Source: Paeniglutamicibacter antarcticus
GTDB lineage: Bacteria > Actinomycetota > Actinomycetes > Actinomycetales > Micrococcaceae
Direction: 5' to 3'
Assembly: GCF_900010755.1 (NCBI RefSeq)
Contig: NZ_CZJT01000081.1
Location: 1 to 64,000, forward strand
DNA length: 64,000 nt
The notes below the pieces were generated by a model. That model saw nothing but the letters and a program-made list of their open reading frames with translations. It had not been told where the DNA came from and made no database searches. Below are positions 37,753 to 46,342 of the stretch, one piece after another. How positions within the stretch are numbered: position 1 is the stretch's first letter; the number at the start of each line of letters is the position of its first letter. The position numbers and the translations under genes were made by a program.

Positions 37753-37806
37753 CGAAACAACTTCCTGCTTCATGACTTCCGAAACAGTTCGTTGCGACAA
37801 GTAAAT

Positions 37807-37836
37807 AACTTAGTACACACATCCCTGACTTGGCAA
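37807..37836 (-). promoter_or_regulatory. Promoter of tRNA-Val copy 1
   Basis: On the minus strand TTGCCA (37831-37836) and TAAGTT (37807-37812) are separated by 18 bases. The same pair occurs upstream of copy 2. Confidence 0.6.
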
Positions 37837-37867
37837 ATCGACACCAACCTCTTGCGCCGGGCGCGCT

Positions 37868-39184
37868 CTAGGTGTTGGAAATTGTGGCGGTGACGGAGGT
37901 TCCGCCACCGGGGGTCGTACTGACTTCCAAACGTGCACCGACCATCTCCGCGGCATCGGACATCATGCGCAGGCCGAAATGCTCGGGTCCCCCCTCGGGT
38001 ATGGAGGTGGAAATGAACCCGTCACCGTCGTCAGCGATCAGCATCCGCCACACTTTTCCTTCCCGCTTGAGTTCGAGCTGCATGTTTCTGGCGTTCGAGT
38101 GTTTCATGATGTTCACCATGGCCTCACGGGCGATCCGGTACAACGCAGTTGCCTGGTCATCGCCAAACACCAGCGGTTCATCGATATTGACCACCGTGCG
38201 AATTCGCTGGCTCCGCGTCCGTTCAACCAAAACCGCCAATGCCGCGGGAAGCCCCGCCGCCCCCACCTGCGGCGAATAGAGTTCCGATGTCACTTCCCGC
38301 AGCTTTGCGATGCTGCCTTGGAGCACGGGGCTCGGGGCAACGGCCCCGCCCGATGGCGGCATCGCCTCCAACGCATAGGCAAGTCCCGCCAGGTCTTGGA
38401 TCACGTCGTCATGCAGGATCCTGGCCAAGCGCCTGCGTTCCCCCTCGCCGGCCTCAATGGCTTGCTGCAGCAGCGCCCGCCGTGCCCGCTGATGCCGCTG
38501 GACCCGCTTGGCCAGCGCAACCGCGGGAATCAGCTGGGCTGCCTGCAGTGCACCCATGGTGACCAGGAAAACGGGTATCATTCCAAGCAATACATGTCTT
38601 TCGGCGCGGTGCACCACGGCTGCGTCGTAATACATTTCGAACAACAGCGGATGCTCAGTGCCAGTGCCAGAGGCGACATACACCTCCACGAGCTCTTCGC
38701 TTCCGGCCTCGAAAACATTCTCGCTTTCGTTCTGGGTTTCCATGGTCACCACTCCGGGGCCGCCTTCCAGCAGCTCTTGTGCCCAGGATTCAAGTTCGAA
38801 GGTGGAGCCGATGAGTTCCGGGGTATCCGAATACAAGATGGTGCCGTCAGGATTCCAGACTTTGATGCGCAGGATCATGTTGTCCGAAGCCCACGGCGCC
38901 AGGCGTGCGTCAATTTGCTCAATCACCGCCCGGTCACCGGCGATCAATCCCGGGGCATGCATGGGTTGAATCGCGTAGTCGGCAAGGCGTTGGGTGAGTT
39001 CAAGGACGTTGCCCAGAGCCAAGTCCTTGGCAACCGAGCGCACCCAAAAGGTCATCGGAATCGACACGACCAGCAACACGAGCAGTCCTGTGGCCAAGAA
39101 CCTGAGGATCGCGACCCGTACAGCCGAATGCTCCTCGACCAGCACCGCAGTTCCTTGGCCCGCGCTTCCGCGCCTACCAGACAC
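37868..39184 (-). CDS. Sensor histidine kinase, NarL-type
   Basis: The 438-residue protein has two membrane helices (about residues 27-47 and 197-220) enclosing an external sensor region of about 150 residues. The HisKA_3 domain has its phosphoacceptor His in ARILHDDVIQDLAGL near residue 256, and the HATPase domain has MKHSNARN, DDGDGFI and HFGLRMMSDAAEMVGA. It would phosphorylate the response regulator encoded immediately upstream. The signal is unknown. Confidence 0.93.
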   Translation of the reverse strand: MSGRRGSAGQGTAVLVEEHSAVRVAILRFLATGLLVLLVVSIPMTFWVRSVAKDLALGNVLELTQRLADYAIQPMHAPGLIAGDRAVIEQIDARLAPWASDNMILRIKVWNPDGTILYSDTPELIGSTFELESWAQELLEGGPGVVTMETQNESENVFEAGSEELVEVYVASGTGTEHPLLFEMYYDAAVVHRAERHVLLGMIPVFLVTMGALQAAQLIPAVALAKRVQRHQRARRALLQQAIEAGEGERRRLARILHDDVIQDLAGLAYALEAMPPSGGAVAPSPVLQGSIAKLREVTSELYSPQVGAAGLPAALAVLVERTRSQRIRTVVNIDEPLVFGDDQATALYRIAREAMVNIMKHSNARNMQLELKREGKVWRMLIADDGDGFISTSIPEGGPEHFGLRMMSDAAEMVGARLEVSTTPGGGTSVTATISNT

Positions 39185-39187
39185 GCC

Positions 39188-39853
39188 CTACACTGCACCC
39201 AAGATGCCCAGCCTGTTGGCCGCGGCGACGGCTTCCAGCTGCGAGTGTGCATCGAGCTTGGTCAGGATCGCCTTGACATAGCCACGACACGTGTGGGCAC
39301 TGATGCCCAATGTTCGCGCATTGGCAGCAACCCCGAAACCCTGTCCCATCAGGCGCAGTACATCCAATTCACGCAGGGTCAGGCCAGGGGCCTCGGCTCC
39401 GCGGGCCATGGTGGAAGCCATCAGCTTGGAGATCAGCGCGGGACCAACAATGAATTCACCCGAACGCACGTTGCGCAACACCTCGAGCAAGACGCTGAGT
39501 GCCCCGTCCTTGGGCAGGAAACCGCAGATTCCGATGTCGGCCGCCTGCTGCATGGCCTGCGGCGTGGGATCGCCTGTCAGCATCAAGATACGCGTGGACG
39601 GCAGGGCGGCAAGGATCCGTTCGGCGCCCTGAATGCCGTCCCCATCGGGCATTCGATAATCGATAACCACCAGGTCCGGCCGCAGCGCCAGACACAATCC
39701 CACACCGTCCTCAACGGTGTGCGCGGTGCCGGCGCATTGCAGGTCTTCCTCACGCTCAAGAGCCCCGGCCAGCAATTCAGCAAACGTCACGTGGTCGTCG
39801 ATGACCACAATTCGGGAAATAGTGCTTACAGTTTCCCGCGCCCCAAAATTCAT
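39188..39853 (-). CDS. LuxR/NarL-type response regulator
   Basis: The 221-residue regulator has a receiver domain (IVVIDDHVTFAELL; the phosphoacceptor Asp in DLVVIDYRMPDG) and a C-terminal helix-turn-helix (LTLRELDVLRLMGQGFGVAANARTLGISAHTCRGYVKAIL). It precedes the kinase gene with three bases between stop and start. I chose the ATG at 39853; an ATG eight codons upstream is possible. Targets are unknown. The SARP gene on the same strand is the nearest candidate. Confidence 0.93.
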   Translation of the reverse strand: MNFGARETVSTISRIVVIDDHVTFAELLAGALEREEDLQCAGTAHTVEDGVGLCLALRPDLVVIDYRMPDGDGIQGAERILAALPSTRILMLTGDPTPQAMQQAADIGICGFLPKDGALSVLLEVLRNVRSGEFIVGPALISKLMASTMARGAEAPGLTLRELDVLRLMGQGFGVAANARTLGISAHTCRGYVKAILTKLDAHSQLEAVAAANRLGILGAV

Positions 39854-39999
39854 GAATACCCACCGGCTCTTCCCCAAGTGATGGACTGGGCCGAAGGATG
39901 TGCTCCCTTCGACGCTTAGGGATAGTTCTACGCTATTTAGCGAACATGGGCAATAGACTCTTTGTCTCCCGGCGCGTTCTCCCGGTGCTTGCAGCAGGC

Positions 40000-40980
40000 T
40001 CAGGCGGGGGTGCCCTGCATGGCTCGCCGGACAAATCCGAGCACCACTGCTCCTGCCTCACGCAGTGAAATCTCGGTGTCCTCGACGACCGAGAATGTCG
40101 CAGGATGCTGCGTCTGGAGCAGGCCCCCGCGCGCGCCTTCCAATGCCAGCAGCGCCCTGATCACCAGCGCGAAATCGTTGTTTTCCGCGGAGGTTTCGGA
40201 CAGCATCCGCTGTTGGGCCGCACGGAGCATCGGGCCGGGCTGACAGCCAAGTTCCCTGTCCATGACGCGCCGGCACTGTTCGTAGGCCTGTAGTCCCCGC
40301 AACGGCTGCCCGGCCCGCTCCATCGTCAAGATCAGCACCGTCCACGCGATTTCATTCAAGGGATCTGCCTCAAGCAGCTGTTGCGCCAGGGTTGTCGCCT
40401 CACCGAGCTTTCCAAGCTCCAAGGCGGTCTCGGCCGCAAGGCCCCTGATGGCTGACACGCGGGCCGCATGCAGCGTACGCTCGGCTTCCGCCCATTCCGG
40501 CAAGAGTTCGCTGCCCAGCAGTGGCTCGAACGACACGGCGAGGGCCCGTCGCAGCAATTCAGCGGCGTCTTCCCCCGTGGCGTGTTCCGCCTGGGCCACC
40601 AGCGAATCGAATCGGGCCAAGTCGAGATCCACGAGATCGGCATCCAGAAGGTATCCGCCGGTGGTGGTTTTAAGGACGCCATGCTTGCCTTCACCGGGCT
40701 GCAGGCAGCGCCGCAACACGGAGACGTATGACTCAAGGGTGGAGGTCGCGGCGCTTGGAGCCGCGTCCTGCCACAGCATGTCGATCAAGGTTCCCTTGGA
40801 AACCGCCGAACCCAGGTGCAGCAAAAGGATCTCAAGGATCTGCCGCGACTTCGGACCGCCTAGCTGTTGCGCCGTAAGTACCTCGGCACCGCGGTGAATT
40901 TCCAGCGAACCAAGAATCTTGGCGCTGAGCCGCACGCAGCTTGCCGTTCCATCCCCCAAAACCCCAACTGAACTGTTCAT
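40000..40980 (-). CDS. SARP/BTAD-domain transcriptional activator
   Basis: The product is about 326 residues. It has an N-terminal winged OmpR-like DNA-binding domain (ILGSLEIHRG to STLESYVSVLRRCLQ) followed by a bacterial transcriptional activation domain of helical repeats (about residues 110-260). The domain order is that of small SARP regulators such as those controlling antibiotic clusters, but no biosynthetic genes are nearby. The start is uncertain: I used ATG at 40980 with GGGGA eight bases upstream; ATG at 40995 is also possible. It is on the same strand as the adjacent two-component genes and could be their target or partner. Confidence 0.88.
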   Translation of the reverse strand: MNSSVGVLGDGTASCVRLSAKILGSLEIHRGAEVLTAQQLGGPKSRQILEILLLHLGSAVSKGTLIDMLWQDAAPSAATSTLESYVSVLRRCLQPGEGKHGVLKTTTGGYLLDADLVDLDLARFDSLVAQAEHATGEDAAELLRRALAVSFEPLLGSELLPEWAEAERTLHAARVSAIRGLAAETALELGKLGEATTLAQQLLEADPLNEIAWTVLILTMERAGQPLRGLQAYEQCRRVMDRELGCQPGPMLRAAQQRMLSETSAENNDFALVIRALLALEGARGGLLQTQHPATFSVVEDTEISLREAGAVVLGFVRRAMQGTPA

Positions 40981-41458
40981 TTTATATATCCCCATGGTGC
41001 AGAAATTCCCCGTTACTGACACTCCCCATGTTTCAAGTTCTCGCCAATCGATACAAGCCAGTTTGAGGGGGGTCCGCTAACCCCCCAATCAAGGGGGGCA
41101 GGCAACCGTTGGGTCACGGACGCGCTGGAACGATGACGGATTTCCACGCCCTGCGCGTCGATTCAAGCCTGCGGGCCGCCCTTGGGAAGACGGTGAGCCC
41201 CGTCGCACGCAGACGAGGGTCCCGGCTGGGGTGGCGGGACCCTCGAAAGCACCGCACCCATTGATGCGGCAGCTCGAAGTTCAGGGCCGGGGGAAGACCG
41301 TCGCTTCGAGTCAGCGGTTTACCCCGGCGACTGCCGGAAATCCCAACAGGTCACATACCGCGGCTAAACCGTTCTTCCATTTTGCCGCCCGAAGCTTGGG
41401 AAAAGGTTTGAGCAGGATGGGGATCCGGGCCCGAAAGCGGGTCCGGGGAAAATGAAAA
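40981..41458. other. Gene-free region upstream of the SARP gene
   Basis: No convincing gene is present. The stretch has unusual G- and C-runs: GGGGGG, CCCCCC and GGGGGG blocks at about 41067-41098 can form two mutually exclusive hairpins. A short 74-codon frame at 41231-41455 looks random. Confidence 0.6.
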
Positions 41459-41500
41459 TACCCCGCAGTTCCATCGGCTTAACCGTTGAACTGCGGGGTA
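41459..41500 (-). terminator. Terminator of tRNA-Val copy 2
   Basis: TACCCCGCAGTTC and GAACTGCGGGGTA form a perfect 13-bp stem. Confidence 0.85.
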
Positions 41501-41509
41501 ATTATTTGG

Positions 41510-41582
41510 TGGGCCCTACCGGGATCGAACCGATGACATTCACGGTGTAAACGTGACGCTCTACCAGCTGAGCTAAAGGCCC
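41510..41582 (-). tRNA. tRNA-Val (TAC anticodon), copy 2
   Basis: Identical over all 73 bases to copy 1 at 37680, including the lack of encoded CCA. It has its own promoter and terminator, so it is expressed independently. Confidence 0.96.
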
Positions 41583-41639
41583 TAACAGCAAGCCTTCGAA
41601 CCGAAATTTTTCCGCTCGAGTGCGTTGCAACAAGAAGAA

Positions 41640-41669
41640 AACTTATTACAGACTTAGGTCGATTGGCAA
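41640..41669 (-). promoter_or_regulatory. Promoter of tRNA-Val copy 2
   Basis: TTGCCA (41664-41669) and TAAGTT (41640-41645) on the minus strand are separated by 18 bases, as for copy 1. Confidence 0.6.
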
Positions 41670-41781
41670 ATCCACGGGCAAACTGTGATGCGTGTCATGC
41701 CAGCCCCCTCGGGTTAGGGGGCAGAAGGCAGATGCGGGGTCGCAAGTTGAAATTTCCAACCCGCCACCCCGCACCCGTCCG

Positions 41782-43056
41782 CTAGCGCTGGTTGTAGCGT
41801 GTCCGCACGAAGTAGAGGCCCACGAGCGAAATCACGGCGATCGCCATGTAGTAGAAACTCGGTGCGTTCAGGGAGCCGGTGACGCTCAACAGCCAGGTCA
41901 GCACGAGTGGTGCGATACCGCCAAGCAATGTCACGCCCACGTTGTAGGTCACGGCCAGGCCGGTTCCGCGAATGGCTGCCGGGAACAACGACGAGAGCAA
42001 GGCCGGAAGCGGCCCGAAGTAGAACGCCATGAGCACGCCCAACAGGGCAATGACGATGACAAGCGTCGGGATGGTCGGGTTGGTGACCATGAGCTGGAAC
42101 AGCGGCCAGGCCAGCAGCAGCGCGGCGATCGCCGCATAGGTCATCACCTTGGCGGGACCCACCCGGTCTGCCAAGTGCCCCACAAACGGGACACCGACCA
42201 GCACAATCAAACCGGCGACAACTCCGCCGAGGAAGGCCGCGGTCGCGGGAATCCCCAGGTTTTTGACGGCAAATGTCGGCATGTACAGGATCATGTAGAC
42301 GGAAATGGTGGCAACGCCGATGGTCGCCGAACCTGCCAGCAGGCGGCCGTAGTGGTTGACAACCAGGGCCTTCAGCGGAGCGTGTTCCTTGACCGAGTTG
42401 GTGAACTCCTCGGTCTCATCGAGCTTGGCCCGGATGTACAAGCCAACCGGGCCAATGAGCAGGCCCACGAAGAACGGCACCCGCCAGCCCCAGCTGTACA
42501 GCGCTTCCTCGGACAACCATTGGGTCAGCCCGAAGCCGAAGGCCGAAGCAAGCAGCATCGAGGCTCCTTGTGCGGCAACCTGCCACGAGGAGTAGAAGGC
42601 CTTCCGGTTCGGAGCTGTCTCGATCAGGAACGCAGTGGCGGTGCCGAACTCGCCGCCGGCCGAGAAACCCTGGATCAGGCGGGAGATCAGGATGATCACG
42701 GCTCCCCACACACCGACCTGGGCGTAGGTTGGCGCCACAGCCATGATCAGGGTACCGACCATCATCAGCATCAGCGTCAGGGTCAGCGCGTTCTTCCGGC
42801 CCTTCCGGTCGGCGTAACTGCCCAGCACCATGCCGCCGAGCGGGCGGATCAGGTACGAAATCGCGAAGGTGGCAAACGTGAGGATCAGCGCAAAGCTGCC
42901 ATCGGATTCCGGATAGAAGTTCTTCGCGATCACCACGGCGAAGGTCGCGTAGACGATGATGTCGAACCATTCCAGGGCTGCGCCGATGGAACTGCTGATC
43001 ACCGCCTTCTTGGCAGCGGCCAGCTGCTGCGGGGTGGCGGTCAGTGCGTCAGCCAT
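41782..43056 (-). CDS. MFS transporter, metabolite:H+ symporter (MHS) type
   Basis: The 424-residue transporter has 12 predicted membrane segments. Its MFS loop 2-3 motif is GGMVLGSYADRKGRK, and the early SSSIGAALEWFDIIVYATFA is typical of the MHS family (shikimate, alpha-ketoglutarate, proline-betaine type). A good GGAGAACAAC ribosome site precedes the ATG. It lies 48 bases downstream of an ArgE-like deacylase gene, so it may import the N-acyl compound that enzyme hydrolyses; the substrate is inference. Confidence 0.93.
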   Translation of the reverse strand: MADALTATPQQLAAAKKAVISSSIGAALEWFDIIVYATFAVVIAKNFYPESDGSFALILTFATFAISYLIRPLGGMVLGSYADRKGRKNALTLTLMLMMVGTLIMAVAPTYAQVGVWGAVIILISRLIQGFSAGGEFGTATAFLIETAPNRKAFYSSWQVAAQGASMLLASAFGFGLTQWLSEEALYSWGWRVPFFVGLLIGPVGLYIRAKLDETEEFTNSVKEHAPLKALVVNHYGRLLAGSATIGVATISVYMILYMPTFAVKNLGIPATAAFLGGVVAGLIVLVGVPFVGHLADRVGPAKVMTYAAIAALLLAWPLFQLMVTNPTIPTLVIVIALLGVLMAFYFGPLPALLSSLFPAAIRGTGLAVTYNVGVTLLGGIAPLVLTWLLSVTGSLNAPSFYYMAIAVISLVGLYFVRTRYNQR

Positions 43057-43104
43057 GTTGTTCTCCTTGAATGTAGTGGTGGCAAGCGAGGACCGAGGCG
43101 GAGC

Positions 43105-44277
43105 CTAGGCGCTCAGCTTGGCCAAAAGGTTGTCGATGAACGACTCGCAGGCGGCGATCTGCTCAAGTTCAATGAACTCGTCGGGCGCATGGGCCTGGGC
43201 GATGTCGCCGGGGCCACAGACGACGGTCGGAATGCCCGCGTTCAGGAACAGGCCGGCCTCGGTGCCGTAGGTGGCCTTGTCCGGGCTGGGCGTGCCGCCG
43301 AGCTCCGCTGCCAGTGCCACGATGCCGGCGTCCTCGGGCGTATCCAGCCCCGGGGTTTGCGCCAGGACCGTGAACTCGACGCGGACGTCGGCGTTTTGTG
43401 CGCGCATGGAATCCTCGATGCGCTTGGCTTCAGCGCGGTAGCGCTCAATGAGTTCGGTCGGGTCATCGGCCGCGATCGAACGGAACTCGAAATGCAACGT
43501 GCATTCGGCCGGAATGGTGTTCACGGCAATGCCGCCATCGATCTTGTTCACGGTCGTGGTGGTGTAGGGGACTATGAAAGCCTCGTCGAACGGGCCATCC
43601 GCCTCGAAAGCCTGCGCCATCGAATCAACGACGCGGGTGAATTCCGCGGCGGCGGAAATCGCGTTGACCCCCTGGGTGGTCAGCGAGGAATGGGCGGCCA
43701 CGCCGTGGAAATCCACGCGCAGGACGTTGACGGACTTGTGTCCACGGACCACCCGCATGCTGGTGGGCTCCCCCACGATGCAGCCACGCGGCTTGAGGCC
43801 GGCGTCGCAAATAGCAGCGACCAGGTCAACGGCGCCCAGGCAACCGACTTCCTCGTCATAGGAGAAGGCCAAGTGGATGGGTTCGGTCAAGGGCGCAGCG
43901 GAGATGGATTCGAGCTTCGCCATGATGACGGCGACAAACGACTTCATGTCGCAGGTGCCACGGGCGTAGAGCTTGCCGTCGCGGACTTCCGGGCGGAAGG
44001 GGTCACTGCTCCAGGACTGGCCGTCCACGGGAACCACGTCGGTATGGCCCGAGAGCACGATGCCGCCGGTGCGGGTTCCATCGGCGGCGGGGAAGGTCGC
44101 CAGCAGGTTGGCCTTGTCACCGTCCTCGTTGTGGACCAGGGTCGAGTCGATTCCCAGGGCTTCAAGACGTTCCACGACGTATTCAATCAGTGGAAGGTTG
44201 CTGTCACGGCTGGTGGTGTCGAAGCCGATCAGCTTCGAGATTTCCGCCATGGTCGCTTCGCTGGGTGCGTGTGCCAT
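43105..44277 (-). CDS. argE: Acetylornithine deacetylase-like M20 peptidase
   Basis: The 390-residue M20A metallohydrolase has the zinc motifs SGHTDVVPVDGQ (about residues 75-86), ARGTCDMK (106-113) and the catalytic Glu pair in SYDEEVGCLG. Length and motifs match ArgE (N2-acetylornithine deacetylase). No other arginine genes are nearby and the downstream partner is an MHS transporter, so a catabolic N-acyl-amino-acid hydrolase is an equally good reading. It is preceded by a long intergenic region with inverted repeats. Confidence 0.88.
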   Translation of the reverse strand: MAHAPSEATMAEISKLIGFDTTSRDSNLPLIEYVVERLEALGIDSTLVHNEDGDKANLLATFPAADGTRTGGIVLSGHTDVVPVDGQSWSSDPFRPEVRDGKLYARGTCDMKSFVAVIMAKLESISAAPLTEPIHLAFSYDEEVGCLGAVDLVAAICDAGLKPRGCIVGEPTSMRVVRGHKSVNVLRVDFHGVAAHSSLTTQGVNAISAAAEFTRVVDSMAQAFEADGPFDEAFIVPYTTTTVNKIDGGIAVNTIPAECTLHFEFRSIAADDPTELIERYRAEAKRIEDSMRAQNADVRVEFTVLAQTPGLDTPEDAGIVALAAELGGTPSPDKATYGTEAGLFLNAGIPTVVCGPGDIAQAHAPDEFIELEQIAACESFIDNLLAKLSA

Positions 44278-44857
44278 TGGTACTCCTTGTGTTCTTTGAA
44301 TCGGGCCCGATCATTCATGGTCGAAACCATTCAGGACCGCGAGAAGTGTCTCACTGCAGGAGCCGGCGATCATGAACCATGAATACGGTTCGTAATACTC
44401 ATAGCCTGCTTGACAGGCGCCGTTGGCGTATTTTCAGAAGATCCACCGCTTGAACCGGGCCCTTTTCATCAAGTGGCCAACGCTCGATGGTGATCTATCA
44501 CACTGTATTCCCGCCGGGAACGAAACGAAGGGCGCCGTGCGTGCGCGTTTAGGCGCCGACGACCATCACTTTGACTCCACAGATGGATCAATTAAGTCTC
44601 ATCGGGCGTTCTTCGGGTTGCCGTCGGGCAACCAGGCAATGCTTGCCGGGGACCACACCTCAATCCGGTGCCACGGCGCCTCAGGCCGTTTGTGTCGCCG
44701 TTTGGATCTCCGGTGTTCCCAAAAACTTCGGTCCCGGCACATTTTGAGTGCGAACCAATTCCTGAAGGTATCCAGGTGTTCTGGCAAGGGTGTCCGGATC
44801 ATCCGCCCCATGCCTGGCAACAAGTACCCCGTGGCTTCGAATTGTCCCAAACACAGA
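44278..44857. other. Intergenic region between argE-like gene and tRNA-Val
   Basis: This 580-base stretch has no convincing gene; frames of up to 170 codons either run through the tRNA or show poor codon use. It should contain the promoter of the argE-like gene, and it has a 9-bp inverted repeat ATTCATGGT/ACCATGAAT at 44313-44321 and 44376-44384. Confidence 0.6.
44313..44384. promoter_or_regulatory. Widely spaced inverted repeat upstream of argE-like gene
   Basis: ATTCATGGT (44313-44321) and ACCATGAAT (44376-44384) are perfect inverted copies 54 bases apart, 36 bases upstream of the start. They could be a looped operator or two half-sites; the evidence is only the symmetry. Confidence 0.3.
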
Positions 44858-44902
44858 GATACCCGCCTTGAACCAGGATGTTCCTGGTTCAAGGCGGGTA
44901 TC
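44858..44902 (-). terminator. Terminator of tRNA-Val copy 3
   Basis: A perfect 21-bp stem (left arm 44858-44878 starting GATACCCGCC, right arm 44882-44902) with a 3-base loop. Confidence 0.85.
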
Positions 44903-44908
44903 TGGTGG

Positions 44909-44981
44909 TGGGCCCTACCGGGATCGAACCGATGACATTCACGGTGTAAACGTGACGCTCTACCAGCTGAGCTAAAGGCCC
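44909..44981 (-). tRNA. tRNA-Val (TAC anticodon), copy 3
   Basis: Identical to the copies at 37680 and 41510. Its upstream region differs from theirs and lacks the TTGCCA-N18-TAAGTT pair; an AT-rich TATAAA lies about 60 bases upstream. Confidence 0.96.
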
Positions 44982-45101
44982 TTGGCACTACTGAATTCTT
45001 TGGGGGTGCTACTCCGTCGGAAGTGTTCGTGACAAAAATTTATATGTGGCGATGTACTGCCTCGGGTTGTCGAATAGACGCTGAAAATTCTTCGACAACA
45101 T

Positions 45102-45593
45102 TTAGGTGAGTAGGTTCATCGCCTCTCTGTAGCGCGCGATGGCGCGCGCTTGATGGATGGGTGAACTGAAAGAATCAACCACGTGATTTCCACGAATAAG
45201 GAACGTGTGACGCGTTGCCGCGCCCGACTCAAAATCAAAGGCTCCGTAGCGTGCTGCCACGGCGCCGTGCGGCCAAAAATCGGCCAGTAAATCAAACCCA
45301 AGGCGGGCTTGATCAGCATAGGTTCGCAAGGCGAACTTGTGATCCACCGAGATTCCCAGGATGCGCACACCGTGGGAGGTGAATTCTTTTCGTACAGTTT
45401 CGAGCTCTTCCAACTCGGACCCGCATACCGCCGAAAAAGCGAACGGATAAAAGACCAGGAAGAAACTTTCCTCGTCCAGCCCACGGGAATCAATGAGTTC
45501 CCCGTATTGATTGGGCAAGACAAAGTCCGGAGCCAGCTCGCCGGCCCCGGGCGCCGGGGTTTGAATCCCGGAAACCGAACGTGGTGTTTCCAA
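45102..45593 (-). CDS. AhpE-like one-cysteine peroxiredoxin
   Basis: The 163-residue protein reduces hydroperoxides. The peroxidatic Cys is in FYPFAFSAVCGSELEELE (here S-A-V-C rather than T-G-I-C), and LLADFWPHGAVAARYGAFD and ATRHTFLIRG match mycobacterial AhpE. A resolving Cys is absent. The only start after the preceding gene is TTG at 45593, 5 bases past the DUF3052 stop, with a weak AGGG site. Pairing with DUF3052 next to aceE is seen in other actinobacteria. Confidence 0.88.
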   Translation of the reverse strand: METPRSVSGIQTPAPGAGELAPDFVLPNQYGELIDSRGLDEESFFLVFYPFAFSAVCGSELEELETVRKEFTSHGVRILGISVDHKFALRTYADQARLGFDLLADFWPHGAVAARYGAFDFESGAATRHTFLIRGNHVVDSFSSPIHQARAIARYREAMNLLT

Positions 45594-45597
45594 CGCC

Positions 45598-46014
45598 CTA
45601 GTTCTTGCGGCGTGCAACAAGCCGGGTAGCCGACCAGTCCTCGGAAACACCCTCGGTGTTTGTTACATGTAGGCCCGCGGTTGGTGCATCGGCCTGGATG
45701 GTGGCTGGCGTTACGTAGCCGTCGCGCCCCGACTTGGGGGTCAACAGCCACACAACACCCTTGTCGTCCAGGCTGACCAACGAATCAACGAGGGCATCTA
45801 CAAGATCCCCGTCGTCGGAACGCCACCAGTAGACAATTCCGTCTACTACCTCATGGTCTTCTTCGGTAAGTAGCTCGGAGCCCACCGCGTCCTCAAGGGA
45901 ATCGCGGAGGTCAAAGTCCACATCGTCGTCGTATCCGAGTTCCTGAATAAGGTCCCCGTCTTTGAAGCCCATTTTCTGTGCGGCTTCGTGCTTTGCCGGT
46001 GCGGCGTCGCTCAC
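45598..46014 (-). CDS. DUF3052 protein
   Basis: The 138-residue acidic protein fits DUF3052 (KMGFKDGDLIQELGYDDDVD, then GIVYWWRSDDGDLVDALVD and VWLLTPKSGRDGYV). Its function is unknown. The GTG at 46014 is supported by an AGGAGG ribosome site seven bases upstream; the open frame further upstream has none. It is divergent from aceE and co-directional with the AhpE-like gene. Confidence 0.9.
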   Translation of the reverse strand: MSDAAPAKHEAAQKMGFKDGDLIQELGYDDDVDFDLRDSLEDAVGSELLTEEDHEVVDGIVYWWRSDDGDLVDALVDSLVSLDDKGVVWLLTPKSGRDGYVTPATIQADAPTAGLHVTNTEGVSEDWSATRLVARRKN

Positions 46015-46342
46015 GTCACTCCTCCTGCTGGTGTTCAAGCGTCTTGTACAACCAAACACCCTTTTTGCCCTCCCATCAAGCGCAGAGCCTCCAACACGCC
46101 GAAATAGTGACAATATCGACCCCTTTTGTCGGTTGTGGGGCATCTGAGCACCGTCAATGACGTCAAGACGGACACCGCAAGTTCATATCGGGTGCCCCCG
46201 AGCATTAGAGTGTTATCGACGGTCCGCGACCAACCACCCTTGGGGAACGGGCCACACTTTGGCGCTAAACACGCCACTGTGTGTTGAACAGGCAAGCTTC
46301 TTTCAACGCACAGCCCCCGCTGTACCCCCTAACGAGGAGAAG
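46015..46342. other. Divergent control region between DUF3052 and aceE
   Basis: No gene is present in these 328 bases. They hold the promoters of both units; the aceE leader appears long. I could not identify a specific operator. Confidence 0.5.

Noticed and set aside
41231..41455. 74-codon plus-strand frame
   Set aside because: There is no ribosome site, the composition is random-looking and no family is recognised.
41692..44382. Plus-strand frame of 896 codons
   Set aside because: It lies antisense across the MHS transporter and the argE-like gene, both with clear family motifs and ribosome sites.
44599..44988. Minus-strand frame reading through a tRNA gene
   Set aside because: Its N-terminus (SSAGRASRLHRECHRFDPGRAH) is the translated tRNA-Val sequence, a common artefact.
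46100..46342. Search for a PdhR-like or riboswitch element before aceE
   Set aside because: No recognisable motif or structured leader was found.
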